Source of the DNA: Patiria miniata
Taxonomy: Eukaryota > Echinodermata > Asteroidea > Valvatida > Asterinidae
Length of the DNA: 64,000 nucleotides
NCBI RefSeq assembly: GCF_015706575.1
Contig: NW_024037062.1
Location: forward strand, 8,862,811 to 8,926,810
Direction of reading: 5' to 3'
Shown here: positions 32,851 through 44,644 of the stretch, one piece after another
How positions within the stretch are numbered: the first letter of the stretch is position 1
How the letters are laid out: every line of letters begins with the position of its first letter
The notes under the pieces: generated by a model
Databases searched by the model: none
Told to the model about the DNA's origin: nothing
The model's input: only the letters and a program-made list of their open reading frames with translations
Program-made: the position numbers and the translations under genes

Positions 32851-34525
32851 GCAATTACAAACAATGGGAGCTCATCAGCTTGAAAACAAACAGTGTGTGT
32901 GTACACTATTTTAAGAAGATTCGTTAATGCAGGCATACATGTACATGTACATGTAGCTCGGACGTCACAAAAAGAGGAAATTCCGAGTCATACAACACGC
33001 ACAGTGTTTTTCAATTTTCACTGAAACCAAAAAAAGAAGAAACTAGCTGATCTAAGGCAAAATCCATGCCTGTAAACGCAAACATGCCTATTTTATACAA
33101 ACAGGCTTTGCGTACAATACAGAAACACCAGGCCAGTCAGACGTGCCAGGCCTTATTTGCAAACGTGACCTGCTGAAAAACTGAACGGTCCTCTGTCTGC
33201 AAAATTCCAACTCCAAAATATTTGTACAAAAAGCCTGTCACTAAAGCAAATATGGAACTGTTGAAATGTATTCCCAAAGCACAATCACATTTAATGACCC
33301 GTCATCACAATTAAATGAGCTTAAAGACAGACTTTTTTAAGAATTGAGATATTTATGCGTCTGGATTCTGCAGAACAAGAGTTTTCCAATGGTATACATG
33401 TACAACATTAAGAGGTAGGTCTACTGAGTTCAGTGACGGAAATTTAGACCAACTTACTTGTAAAACTGATATTTGAGAAAATGGCATTTTAAATCCTACA
33501 TGTACATGTATGTGTTTCAGTGAATGAAAGACGACATAATAAAAACAGGATGAAATAGGTTTTAAGGATGTTTGACAGAACGAACAAAATTGGAGAAAAG
33601 TTAAACAGGACTTAAAGATTCTGGTTAACAAAAATTAACAGATTATGGTTTACCCGAAAAAAAATTAAAATAACCATCCTTCAAAATTTTGGCTTCGTCC
33701 CACTGTACCACAAAATGGCAATTTCTGACTTTAAGCTAATCTTGTGGTGACACGTGACACACGTCATATTTTTTCAATCTCTGCTTCAGAGTTTTCACAA
33801 GATAAATGGAGAAAAAAAATCAAGTTTATGTCAAACATCTTTCCCGCTAAAAATGAAAAACGAATTCTTGAAATGTATTTCCAAATCAGAATCACATTTG
33901 CTAACTCCGTTCCAGGATTTTGAAAAGATAAACGTAAGAAACAATATTACAAACATCTTTCCTATCCATAAAAGAAATGGCTACCAGGATATTAACCATT
34001 TCCTATGACAGTTTCAGATGATATTCCTTTTGTTCGACACACAGTCCTTCAACGTGATGCGTTTCAGGTGTAAGGCCTATCCTTTTACTTTGTTGACAAC
34101 TAAAGTTTATATTGTCAGGAAACGAGGAGGGGGGGGGGTCGGCAGACCTGGGCGACTCGAAAAACACAACCTCAAGCAGGACACCGAACATAATTTCCAA
34201 ATCGCTGGAGTAATTCAAAGTTATCTTTGGAGGTGCTATAAATAGTCTTCGCCCTCAAAAATATTTTCGACGGTTAATTGATTAGGGGGAGATGTTTTTT
34301 AAGCAGGAGGAACTCCCTTACCGAGCGCGGGCAAGAAAAACAGATAATCTAATTGTCACATTGTGCCAAAAATACAGTTTGCCTTGAACAAAAAAACAGG
34401 CCTCGGTCGAAAAATAAAAATGTACTGACCTGGATGATGAATCAAATGCAAAAGTGTGAACATTTCAAACTTGTTATTGTTCAGTTCAAGCCACAGTGAG
34501 ATTGATCATAACTTTGCTAATTCTA
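32851..34525. other. No gene seen
   Basis: About 1.7 kb. ACATGTACATGTACATGTA at 32938-32956. Otherwise unremarkable AT-rich sequence. Confidence 0.45.
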
Positions 34526-35046
34526 CAGGGTGAGTAAAAAAAAACAACCAAAAACCCAAATGTCAGGACCATTGTTTTAGGGAAGTTCTGTATGCAGCAT
34601 TTTCAAAATCTAGGATATGAAAGCCCAATTCATAAGCTTTCTTTTAGTACAAGAATCATTCAAACCACTCATGTACTTTTCAAGTTACGGAATTATAAAC
34701 ACAACCACCGTTTAAAGGTTCTGTCCATGGATCACAAAAAAGTTCAGTGTTCATTCAGCAAATGAAAGGAAATCACATACGTGTACATGTAGCCATGTGT
34801 GTGAATTGTTTTCGTTTTGCTGAAAGAACGCACACTTTTTTTGTGATCCGTGGCCAGAACCTTAAAACGATGGCTGTGTTTAAAATTCTGTAACTTGAAA
34901 AGTACATGAGTGATTTGAATGATTTTTGTATCAAAAGAAAGCTTATGAATTGGGCTTTCATATCCTAGATTTTGAAAGTGCTACATGCAGAACTTCACTA
35001 AAACAATAGTCCCGACATTTGGGTTTCATTATTTTTACTCACCCTG
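34526..35046. mobile_element. Mariner-like MITE with long inverted repeats, copy 2
   Basis: 521 bp, CAGGGTGAGT to ACTCACCCTG, flanked by TA (34524-34525, 35047-35048). Long arms share GAAGTTCTGTATGCAGCA-, AAAGCCCAATTCATAAGC- and ACTCATGTACTTTTCAA-type blocks with copy 1. Slightly longer than copy 1 because of a central insertion containing ACGTGTACATGTAGCC. Confidence 0.82.
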
Positions 35047-35420
35047 TACAGCTGTCCATTTTCGACTAATTTAGCAAATTTCACTATTTTTCGAAACTGC
35101 ACTTGACTGCATATGCAAATATTCGAAACTCGCCCATCAAGTTTTACACAAGCCAGCCAGCTGCAGCTGCCTACCTCGCTGGTCAAAAGTTGCACACAAA
35201 GCGCGCCGGTTAAAATGTGCATGCGGCGATGGCTATTATAGGCCACTAGAGTGGTTTGTAGTAAGTACTGTATCACTGTTCAGGGACTGACCCAGCTAAA
35301 AGAATGGGACCCAGAAATAGGTGTTAACAAGAAAGTTACCATCCGCAAAAAAAAGTGGCATCTGACAATAAAACGTAACTTTACTATTAAAATGACATCG
35401 CAGTCATGTGTGCACAGGCA
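35047..35420. other. No gene seen
   Basis: No supported gene or repeat between the mariner-like MITE and the duplication at 35421. Confidence 0.4.
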
Positions 35421-35612
35421 TCGTTTTTTTTCCTTTTCGAAAATTCAAACCGGCAAAAAAGATATTCCAATATTCTGTTGATGATCGATTATTAGAATAT
35501 TCAGTTTATGCGAGACAGCCTGCACGTACGTAGTTTTTTCTTTTCGAAAATTCAAACCGGCAAAAAGATAATCCAATATTCGGTTATGATCAAATAATCA
35601 AATATCCATATT
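35421..35612 (+). repeat. 85-bp direct duplication with ATTCGAATATT-type motifs
   Basis: Two copies (about 35421-35504 and 35532-35612) share CTTTTCGAAAATTCAAACCGG, GCAAAAAGATA, CCAATATTC and GATCRAWTA. Similar ATTCGAATATTC-type sequence occurs at 58790-58840 and 59170-59250, so this is a dispersed family locally duplicated. Confidence 0.65.
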
Positions 35613-37037
35613 AGTAGGACAGCACTATTCCTAAAAAAAAATATTAATGAATAAAACAAATTTGATGTTGAGTTTTGGTCTGCAATATCTACCTGTACAA
35701 TGTGTGCGTACTTACTACACATACCAGCTTGCATAAAATGTATGCATAGACGCACAGGTACATGAAATTGTAAGTTTGTTCATTAGTAACATATAGGCCT
35801 CCTGTACATCAATGAAGCTTGTAAATTTATGTAAAATTAGCATATTTTGCAAACCAAAATTAAGATACATGTATGCAGCGATTTGTCCACACACGCAAAA
35901 AAGACCATCTGCTGTCCTTGAAATAAGCAACGATGATGAGCCATTCAGACGCCCATTCATTCAGCCTGTGCTTCTCATTACACATTCAATATTCATGCCA
36001 TTATATATTCGTCTATTAATATTCATATTAGGTCATTAATTATTCATGTAGTCAGAGTCTGTGATTATAGACAGTGGTGACTACATGATGAGCGGATTAC
36101 AATCGGCAAATGGTGACTCATCCATAATGATTGGCCGCAGTTTATGAATATTCAACAGCAATTGTCTCCACGATTTGAGTCAGGCTTGAGAAAAAAAATG
36201 ATGTTTTGGATTTTCTCATGAAGTTGTCACTGCTTTGTGTAAAACTGGGCCCTCGATGAATCACTGTAAATTACAAATTTTGACTCATTTTTCAACAAGA
36301 TAAAATCAATGGCAATATTACTTTCAATTGTGGGAATTTTTGTGGCAAAATGAAACAATAGAAAAATTGTTTGAATTTTTGCATGATAACCAAGCATTAT
36401 ACAATGTATGATATGTTCATGTGTCATCATTTACATGTACTTTTGTGAGAAAATCGTTCCACATTTTTTCATACATTAAAGAGCAGTAGACAGTTGCACA
36501 AAATATGTTCCTAAGAAAAACTCATCACACGACCCCTTAAAAATTCCATTTCTTTTGTTGTACCAAAACATAATTTGACACCTTTATGGTACAATCTCAG
36601 GAATTCCATTTCCAAATTTCAAAAGGGATTTTGACAAAAAATCCTGAAATCCAGATAAAAATCCTAACAAATCCCATATCTGTACTTACATGTACTAAAT
36701 GTGCATGTACAGTAGTTTTAAAAGTACTTTTTTAATAGATTAAAAACAAATTTGAGCTTTCGACCTCTCAAAATGAACAACTCCAGCATGCATAGCCCTC
36801 CTGGGAGCTGTGTAGGGGTACAGTGTCTCTATTTACATGTATGGTGCAATTGTTGCATACACCAACAACCACAAAAAGTCAACAAAGTCGCCCTTGAGTC
36901 GGGTCAACAAACTATAATCTGCCAGGGTTCAGTGCATCACAGGGGCCTTACAAATTACATGTGGCAAATGCATGATCAACCGAAAGCTTTTCCCAGGGTT
37001 TTCAAGGACAATTTGTACCAGTATCATATGCACTTAA
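35613..37037. other. No gene seen
   Basis: AT-rich, with several TATTCAT clusters at 35990-36060. No supported gene. Confidence 0.45.
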
Positions 37038-37485
37038 AGGTACCAGTAGATCATTTGCAGCTATCCAAAAAGTACATGTACCTCAACAAAATTATTGTTG
37101 AAAAGTTAACTTAATTGGTTTTAAGAAGGCGATTGCAATATTCTTACTGGCATGCTGTCATTTCAAAGCCACTTCAAAGCCATTTCCAAAGATGTGTCAA
37201 GTGACACATTTTTTGAAATTTCCGCTAGTATTTGTTTATAATTCCGTGAATCCATGATGGGTGCGCGCACACAGATGTGTAACCGACTGCAAACAAAATG
37301 TGAACTATTAAACTAAATTTTGTATTAAATTGGGGGCGGTATTTTTTTAAAAAGTCAGTTTTTTTCCCAACAATGGTCGGCTCGACATCGTTGGAAAATG
37401 ATACAGAAATTCCACCTTTCTTGAAAATGACAGCACTTGTACATGTACATGTACCTACCTATTGTGACGAGAAAATCCTCATTTG
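37038..37485. mobile_element. Composite of two TPM MITE pieces with two palindromes
   Basis: Starts AGGTACCAGTAGATCATTTG after TTAA (37034-37037). It carries one palindrome at 37183-37218 with core ATGTGTCAAGTGACACAT, then about 37280 switches to sequence of the GGTCGG class with a second palindrome (AACAATGGTCGG...CATCGTTGG) at about 37375-37398. The right end is lost in an ACATGTAC run. It looks like a recombinant or an insertion followed by deletion. Confidence 0.65.
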
Positions 37486-37568
37486 AAAGTTGGGATAGGG
37501 CTGGCACCAAATATCTTGTCGAATTCTTCCACCTGAAATGGTGTATAACAGAAGAACACAATCATTAA

Positions 37569-38105
37569 AGCCAGAGTCCATCATTTGCAGCTATCCAAAA
37601 AATAACTGGCATATTTATTGTTGAAAAACATACTTGGTCGAAAGATAGTAAGGGGACTAAACTCCCTGTGAAATTATTCTTTCTGGCAAGCTGTCATTTT
37701 GAAGAAATCAACAAAAGAAGGCCTTTCCAACGGTGCTTCTCAAGAAGCATCGTAAGAAATTCAAATTAGTATTTCGTTTTGTTATTCGGCGAAGCGCGCG
37801 CAAGCATTGGCACGACGCACACGCGTGCGCGGTTGCTATAATTCGTTGGATCAGTGCGCGACATCGCTGCAATCGGCTCAGTGAGAACGTGTCTTGGGCG
37901 CTGAATTCAGGCCCAATTCAAAACATGATTCAGCAACTTTTGATTTGAAATCGAGATCCTAGAATGCTGTTTTTCTCAAAATATACAGCTGAAGCTGAGC
38001 TGAAACTTCATCAGGTTAGTTGTTCAGCATCCTTCTTTAGATTGTGAGCACTTTTGTTGCTTCAAACGAACAAAATGCACAAATTACAAATGATTGACTA
38101 TACCT
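37569..38105. mobile_element. TPM MITE, GTCTTAAGAC class, copy 2
   Basis: 537 bp flanked by TTAA (37565-37568, 38106-38109). Central palindrome 37724-37759 reads ACGGTGCTTCTC then AAGAAGCATCGT. Compared with the copy at 28950, CGTC became CTTC in the left arm and GACG became GAAG in the right arm, a matched pair of changes. Shares GCGCAAGCATTGGCACGACG. Confidence 0.9.
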
Positions 38106-38109
38106 TTAA

Positions 38110-38789
38110 AAGAGTGGTCTAATAAAAAGTGCGCAGATTACTTGGATAACATGTACATATAGGTGCACAGATGATATTTTCTGGGCAGTTGCTAGTGACT
38201 GCCTTGCCTTGGTGCAAGAGCCCGATAGGTTACGATAGACAGTACGGCCTTTGTACTGCACAGCAGCATGCATGCTCCCATTCACGAACCTCACTCGGAC
38301 GACAAACCGGACACAAAGAATATCTCAGGAATTTCGCATTGCAACTGGGCGTGACTCAATATGCAAAATAGCAGCATATATGCGCAGTGGTGGAAACAAA
38401 AGAGCTGTTCCGAAAACCGTTAGCCAGGCGACGTACCGTATGCATGCAAACAATGGCACTAGGCGCCGGTTGACCATACGGTTCGGTCCGAGTCATGGCC
38501 ACATCCAAATTGATAAAGAACACTGATTCTGAACCTTTCAAGGCCAAGTTTTCTTGCTGCCAAATTGACTGCTCGTCAATGCAGTCGACATATTTTTTCA
38601 TCCTTGGACGATGCTTACATACGAGCTCCCTTGCAATTTGACAGCTGTGTGTACAGAAACCAGACATGCTTACGTCACGCACGCATGCAAATGCACACAA
38701 TTTTGCTCGGAATTTCCCGAGCAGAAATACAAAATTCCCAAGACTTTAATGACCTCCAGAGAAGAAAAAGTATTGTCTGGCCACCAGTA
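38110..38789. other. No gene seen
   Basis: Overlapping frames at 38106-38804 carry no recognisable domain. Confidence 0.4.
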
Positions 38790-38970
38790 ATTCGAAATTT
38801 ATAAAGTTAATGACTCAATAACTGGGCCAATATTTTTTTTGTGGGAAGGGGGGGGGGGTTCAATGTCTCATTTAAAGTAAATAACTTTTGTATACATTGC
38901 TGGAAAAATAGCAATTTAGAAAAGGAATCGATTTTTTTTTGGATGAAACTTGGAAAATAGTACAGGGCAT
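38790..38970. repeat. Dispersed repeat (TGTCTCATTYRAAAGTRAATAAC), copy 3
   Basis: Contains AATGTCTCATTTAAAGTAAA, GGAAAAATAGCAATTTAGAAA and GATGAAACTTGGAAAATAG. Confidence 0.55.
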
Positions 38971-39356
38971 GTAACTTTAAAGCGACAACAGCAATAGCAG
39001 ATTACAAAAAATGGAGGACAAAATCAAATTAAATACTGGCTGGTAGTGTGCTCATTTGCTGTGCATTATTTTCCGTACACCTTCAGTTCACATGCATGTA
39101 CATGTATTTCATACAGCATTAACTTAATATTTCTGCTCGAGTAGACAGGTTTTATTAAGGAGAGGCACTAACAGGCTTCACGCCGTGCGGCCAAGCGTGG
39201 CGGTGAACTGCACCAGGCCCGACAGGGAGCGTGGCGCGAATTCCCGCTGGTCTCTCCCCTTGAGAAAGAAACCTGCATCTGTTGTCCATCATATCTGAAG
39301 GACTGGTAACGGGCAGCGATGTCAATACATGAATGACGAGGAATTTTAAAGAGCAT
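38971..39356. other. No gene seen
   Basis: No supported gene. A short GC-rich patch at 39175-39250 reads without a recognisable domain in either strand. Confidence 0.35.
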
Positions 39357-39364
39357 CATTGGTA

Positions 39365-39552
39365 CTGGAAAAGAATGTAGTATCCAGACACCACTTCTTT
39401 GGAGAGACGAGTGCATTTTTCAAAGTATTTTTGAACAAAATTGGAAATGTTTCTCAGTCACAGATTCATGTCTTTACAACATTTTTGCAACAACTGACCT
39501 TCATTGATGTAATATATGATGAAAAAAGTGGCGTCAGGATGCAACATTCTTT
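39365..39552. mobile_element. AAGAATGTTGCA-family MITE, copy 1
   Basis: 188 bp flanked by an exact 8-bp duplication CATTGGTA (39357-39364, 39553-39560). Ends CTGGAAAAGAATGTAG and the inverse AGGATGCAACATTCTTT. Subterminal CAGACACCACTTCTTT and AAAAAGTGGCGTC are inverted. Related copies at 58581-58785 and 60341-60539. The 8-bp duplication suggests a hAT-type transposase. Confidence 0.82.
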
Positions 39553-39689
39553 CATTGGTATTATAAAAAAAAGGTAAAATCTGATATAAGTCAGATCTGC
39601 AAAGGCTATTCTGTGATTTCACAAGATGAAATTTTGCGTCGGGGAGATGTAAATTTGATACATTAACCCTAAACTCCCTACTTAGTTTT

Positions 39690-39860
39690 ACCAAGTACCA
39701 GTAGAAGGCCATGTCCATCAAAATCCATCACTCCCTCTGCTTCAAATAATGCTTCAGGACCAAATCCATTGAAATCCACCACTAGTGCTGGTGGATTTTT
39801 GATGGATTTGGTACACGTGGCTTGTCTGCCAAAATCCCTCCAAAATGGCGATGGATTTTG
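39690..39860. repeat. Foldback repeat with ATCAAAATCCATCR motifs
   Basis: CCATCAAAATCCATCACTCC on the left is inverted as GATGGATTTTGATGGAG on the right, with further CCATTGAAATCCACCA / TGGTGGATTTTTGATGGA pairs between them. Probably a small MITE; ends not resolved. Confidence 0.55.
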
Positions 39861-40914
39861 ATGGAGTTGGTAAGGTTATGGTTAATGTCGTGTGATTTGT
39901 TCTTTTGATGGTCACCTATACATGTACACAATACCCATGCAAAAATTGACAAAAATGGTCTTTTCAATCTGTACATGGGGATGTTTATTATGACTATATA
40001 GTCCTTGTGGTATTCCCATAAAGGCCAAGTAAAAAAAAAAATAGTTTCTATTCTAGACTTTTTGGAAAAATAGGAGGCGGCAGCCGGATTTTTTCATTTT
40101 CTTAATTCTTTTGTTGATATGTTTGTGTCCAAAGGAACAGTCACCCTTTCTACATATATACCAGATTTTGAACTAAACAGGGCAGCTACAATTTCGCTGG
40201 AAATAAATTAAAAAGCAAAATAATTATGTATGATTTAAAAGAATTTTAAAAAAGTAGGCGGGCTGGAAAAAGAAAGCAGGTGGAGACGAGAAACTTATTT
40301 ATTTTTTTACTAATAGCCTAACAGAATGCGATAATCTTTTAATTTTTTTTTTTTAACAGGCCCAGCCAGTAAAAAGATAAGAAATAAAAGGCTAAAATAG
40401 CATCCTCGGTTCGTCCTTACGGTCGTTACGACTGTCTAGTTATACTTTGCTTTGCGAAACATATCGCTTGCCTGAATAAACACGTCTCGGATCTGTCAGA
40501 ACGTCTTGCCACATTTAACCCACTGAAATGTCTTGGATGCTTCCAATTTAATGAGCACACTGTCCGAGCAGCAAAAATAGAATTTCTATTGCAAACCCTT
40601 CTTCTGCGAGTCTTCAGTGCCAGACATTGCCTGAAGCCACAGACTGGGTAGGTTTTTATGTCAGCTGCCTGGCATGCCTGGGTAGAACCCAGCATGGGCA
40701 GGTGATAGGAAAGCAGGCAAGTTATCACAACACTGAGACCTGATGGGGATATTCCTTGTGTGTGTGGGGTTTTTTGGCTAACGAGGGGCAGAAATGACAT
40801 TCTGGATTGCTCGGTTTGTGCATGCAGCCACCTGGCCTTCAAAACTCCAGGCAGGTTGGGAACCGTTGGGTTACCTTTTAATAAACACACAATTTTTGTT
40901 TTGGGCCTAAACTG
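39861..40914. other. No gene seen
   Basis: The 165-codon minus frame at 40426-40923 lacks a domain and runs into the neighbouring MITE, so I do not call it. Nothing else recognised. Confidence 0.45.
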
Positions 40915-41150
40915 AGTGTCCAAAGTGTAACATTAGCCTGTCCCTGTTATTTGCAAAATAAGTAACATTCAAAAAATGACATCAAAGTATGTGTTACTTG
41001 TTTGGTAGGCAGTTTGCTTCATGCAAACACTCTTGAAGAAAGAATGCATTGATATATGTAAGGAATGCATCCAGAATTTTCAAACTTAAACACGTCAAAT
41101 GTAACAGGGACTGGAAAAAATTGAATCCCAAAAAATGTACAGAATAACCT
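40915..41150. mobile_element. Foldback MITE (ATCATTCTGTAAATTT family), copy 5
   Basis: Diverged copy with arms TGTCCAAAGTGTAACATT/CCTGTCCCTGTTAT and GTAACAGGGACTGG, and the central AAACACTCTTGAAGAA and AAGGAATGCATCC blocks. Confidence 0.6.
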
Positions 41151-42140
41151 ACCACCAGTACCGGAACATGTACGTGTATGTACAGCTCTATGCTTTTTTC
41201 TAAGCCAAATTTTAATTCAAAGATTGAGAAAATGTAAAAATGTACATGTGCATACTGGCACTCAAAGTATACAAAATTAAAGCAGTGATGTACACATGTA
41301 CATTGTACATGTACATGTGATACATGCATACGTACCATACACACTGTTGACATTTATTGGTACATGTACTACATATGTACATACATACAGTCGTGTAGCG
41401 ACCTCCCACCGCGGACGTCCTATTGTCCCTCCTTTATCTGTACCGTACTTTAACTTTTTAGGAAGACTCCCATATGTTTTGTACAATCGTGGACGTATGC
41501 TGGGAATCGCGGACTCTTTTGTTAACTCCGTCATTTTTCGTCCACAGTTTGAATGCCTGAACACGCCCGGACATGCTTGCTAAAAGATTTCAGGTGTGTA
41601 TATATATGCAAATTAAAATATTAATGACAACTTATCTGTATGTGGACCTCTTTCATAAACAACATTAAAGCCACGTACACATGTAGGAACATATGCAAGT
41701 ACCCGAGAAATTGCCTAACGATTTAAGAGAGAAACCTTGCTCAAAGTCAAGATTAGTCTGAGTATCACCCGTTCTCCACGGAGCTATCTCCGGTCGAGCA
41801 TCTGACATCTCCTGACATGCAAATTTATGCAAGCCGCACGCCAGCCAATCGGAGTCGACTTTACTAAATCGTGACGTCATTTCATTCCCAAATCAGGACT
41901 AATGCTGTGATTGGTCAATTCGAATGCAGTGTTTTGTAATACAACAGCCGGGAGCGCATTCGCGTAACATGATACCGAGCGCCATGCGCCGTGACAGTTT
42001 TTTTTAATCCATGTCTATGACGCGCAACGGGTGGATGACCGAAGACCCGATAGGCCTAGAAAGTGCCCGCTGATTGGTCAAAATCTAGGAAGTCAAGAGG
42101 CGGGGTCTTGCCTAAATAATCAGCAAATCTGTTCACACAT
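41151..42140. other. No gene seen; ACATGTAC microsatellite
   Basis: Microsatellite-like ACATGTACATTGTACATGTA steps at 41290-41320. Frames at 41277-41583 and 42031-42588 have no domain. No gene supported. Confidence 0.45.
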
Positions 42141-42170
42141 AATAGACCACGGCATTCGCCGTGGTCTATT
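42141..42170. repeat. 30-bp perfect hairpin
   Basis: AATAGACCACGGC and its exact inverse separated by ATTC. It is followed directly by a degraded TPM-like tract (to about 42430) with CCCAGTGAAATTATTCCACC and GCAAATGATCCTAC. Confidence 0.8.
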
Positions 42171-42184
42171 AGATAGACTAAGTG

Positions 42185-42430
42185 AAGATAGGACTGGTCA
42201 AATACCCAGTGAAATTATTCCACCTAAAATGGTATTGTTTGCAAGAAAACTAACATTAAAGATGGTTTCAAAATGGATGCCCCATGCAGATTTATTTACG
42301 TGTGTAAGCAACGGAATCCAGTTACGAGACCCCAAAAACATGTGCACATGTTGTCCGTGTTTTCTCAATTTGTTTGCTTCAAACGAAAAAGAAAACGCAC
42401 AAAAAGCAAATGATCCTACTTACACACTGT
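42185..42430. mobile_element. Degraded TPM MITE fragment
   Basis: Recognisable by AATACCCAGTGAAATTATTC at one side and GCAAACGAAAAAG...GCAAATGATCCTAC at the other. No palindrome core. A sibling fragment lies at about 47085-47290 (AATACCCTGTGAAATTATTT). Confidence 0.5.
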
Positions 42431-43114
42431 ACATATTTTTAACCAGTTCGCGCCGGGATTATTTTGACATTGACCAGACCCAGGCGTGGGATTGTTTTCA
42501 CGAACCTCGATGCCCGACAGGTTCAGGCCGTCATCTGCGGGTAGCACACCCTGATATTTCCCGCCTCATAACTATTTCCGACACATAAATTCAAGGAAGT
42601 GAAAATATTTTGCAAGTTAAACGTTAGGTCAAATATGCAGTTTCACTAAGCTCACTCAATAGATTAGTAAATTACACTAAGTGCGCTGATCCAAACTTTC
42701 CCGCACATGTAATGAAATAAATTTTCCCAAGTAATCCATCCGAAAGAAGCGATTTTCAAGTCCGGGCAAGATCTACCCCTGCGGGCAAAAAAAAACTATC
42801 GATTCTCCGGTTTTTTACTTCGGCCGAGGTGAACTAATGGACTCGGAACGCGTAAACACATTGGAGTGGATTTTAATGAGGGTGAACTGTGGGCCAACGT
42901 ACTTCTTGCCCACGATACGAGAACTGTCGGTGAGGCTTTATGTAATTGTACTTTAAATTGAACTATTATGCTGAGACGTTTTCGCAAATAACACAAACTG
43001 ACACTCACACAATACCAGGCTTCAAAGCATCTTATGAAAACACAATTCCCGAGTCTTCCCTGAAACAGTTGTTTTTCGCTGAGAAATTTCCAAAAATCCA
43101 TGAGAAAGGTTGCT
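42431..43114. other. No firm gene; candidate coding exon at 42837-42929
   Basis: A plus-strand ATG at 42837 opens 31 codons and meets TCG|GTGAGG at 42930, a good donor in phase 0; see findings. The minus strand of the same interval is also open. Not called as a gene. Confidence 0.3.
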
Positions 43115-43275
43115 GTCTGGAGAGTAAAAGTAAAGTCTGTCGCGAGCCAATGTAGCCCATCAGGCCGGCGTTTATCTCCGGTTTCCTCGGCATGAAACGA
43201 CTGAGAATATTTCTACTCCCCCCTGGATGGGATGCTAGTCCATCGCAGGTTACTCCCAGCTAATGCGTGTTGGAT
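43115..43275 (-). mobile_element. SINE or LINE 3-prime tail
   Basis: Read on the minus strand it contains GTAACCTGCGATGGACTAGC, ATCCCATCCAGGGGGGAGTA and AAACCGGAGATAAACGCCGG, a tail motif I know from invertebrate SINEs and L2-like LINEs. No reverse transcriptase sequence is attached, so it is a short, 5-prime truncated copy or the end of a SINE. Confidence 0.55.
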
Positions 43276-43552
43276 TCTAAAATGTGAAAGGGTTCCTGAA
43301 ATCTCTGTGTTGGACCAGATCCAATGCAGATATGTTGTGATAGTGTGAAAAACTCTTAAAAAACATACTTCTACAGTTTCAAGAGCAGCATGTTGCAAGC
43401 ACCCCTGCTGAGCCATCGGTATTGGATTTCTGCGCAGACAAGGTGTAGGTCACCAGGAGTACGAAGTACCAGGAGTATCACTTCACCTTACCAAGCACGG
43501 TCCACGTGACAAAAAAAAAACAAGCACGTGTGGGCGACTGATTTACAACCAG

Positions 43553-43940
43553 GATTTCGCCCAAGCGTGTTGTGAAATGTTGGATTTTCCCCTCGACTGG
43601 ATCTTTCGCAGAAAATGTCGGAACATGGAATGTGTGGCACGAATGTTTCCCCGAGATACGCCGTCATTTAATATGAGGGAACTAAAAGGCATAGGATGCG
43701 GATTATATTTCATCTGACTTCCACGGAAACAATTTTAATTTCCCCCCACCCCCAAATTTAACTTGGGCTTGTCGAGAAGTGTTGGTTTTCCCCATTGTCT
43801 AGATTTTTTGCAGAAAATGTTGAAATATGGAATGCGTCTCGTGAATGCTTCCCAAAGATATAACATCAATTGATATGAGGGAACTAAAAGGCATAGGATC
43901 CTGGTTACATTTTACTCCCACAAACATTTCCTTTTTTTTT
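43553..43940 (+). repeat. About 210-bp tandem duplication (GAGGGAACTAAAAGGCATAGGAT)
   Basis: Two units (about 43553-43745 and 43765-43940) share TGGTTTTCCCC/TGGATTTTCCCC, TTTGCAGAAAATGTTGAAAT and GAGGGAACTAAAAGGCATAG. Divergence is about 20 percent by eye, so the duplication is old. Confidence 0.7.
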
Positions 43941-44275
43941 TCAGTTACAAGTTAGATGTATGAACCCCAAATCCAAATCTAAAAATAGATTGAACAACAT
44001 GATAAGAATTAAATTACCCCATCGCAAAAAGCAAAACAAATTAGCATAATTTAACAATCAAAGTTGCTGGTATATATTTCACTTCAAGTTGTACTTTTTG
44101 TTTTTGGTGGGGATCCTTTTTTTTTCAGTTACAAGTTAGATGTTTGAACCCCAAATCCAAATCTAAAAATAGATTGAACAACACGATTAGAATTCAATTG
44201 CCCTAACGCAAAACCAAAACAAATTTACATTTAACAATCAAAGTTGCTGGTATATATCTCACTTCAAGTTGAACT
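43934..44275 (+). repeat. About 165-bp tandem duplication (CAGTTACAAGTTAGATG)
   Basis: Two units (43934-44097 and 44124-44275) share TTTTTTTTCAGTTACAAGTT, GAACCCCAAATCCAAATC, AAAAATAGATTGAACAACA and AACAATCAAAGTTGCTGGTA. They are much more alike than the adjoining duplication, so this event is younger. Confidence 0.8.
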
Positions 44276-44644
44276 CCCACCTTTTTCCGTACAATTCACA
44301 CACCGACATTTAGCGTTCCTGCTGAAACCAAACGGTGCCTTTAAACAGTTTAATGGTAAAAATTTAATTTCAAAATTCTTGACAAATTGTCCACCAGCTT
44401 ATTTATTTTTCAAAGAGTGAAACTACAGACTGGCCAATTTGGAATGAAAATCAGTCTAATTATCTATCGAAATACTTAAAAAAGAGTCATTATTAATATT
44501 GGAAGGGGTTATTGACAAATTTAAAGGGGGGGTCTGGACATTGTATGACTACTGGGGTGGTGTTCAATGCCGACAATACTCAATTTGTGTTTGTTCGTAA
44601 AATCAGTTACAAGGGGGGGGGGAGTATGTGTACACAACTAGAAG

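Noticed and set aside
40426-40923. 165-codon minus-strand frame
   Set aside because: No domain, no homology I recognise, and its start overlaps a MITE arm.
42031-42588. 185-codon plus-strand frame
   Set aside because: It spans the perfect hairpin at 42141 and a degraded MITE, which a real coding exon would be unlikely to contain.
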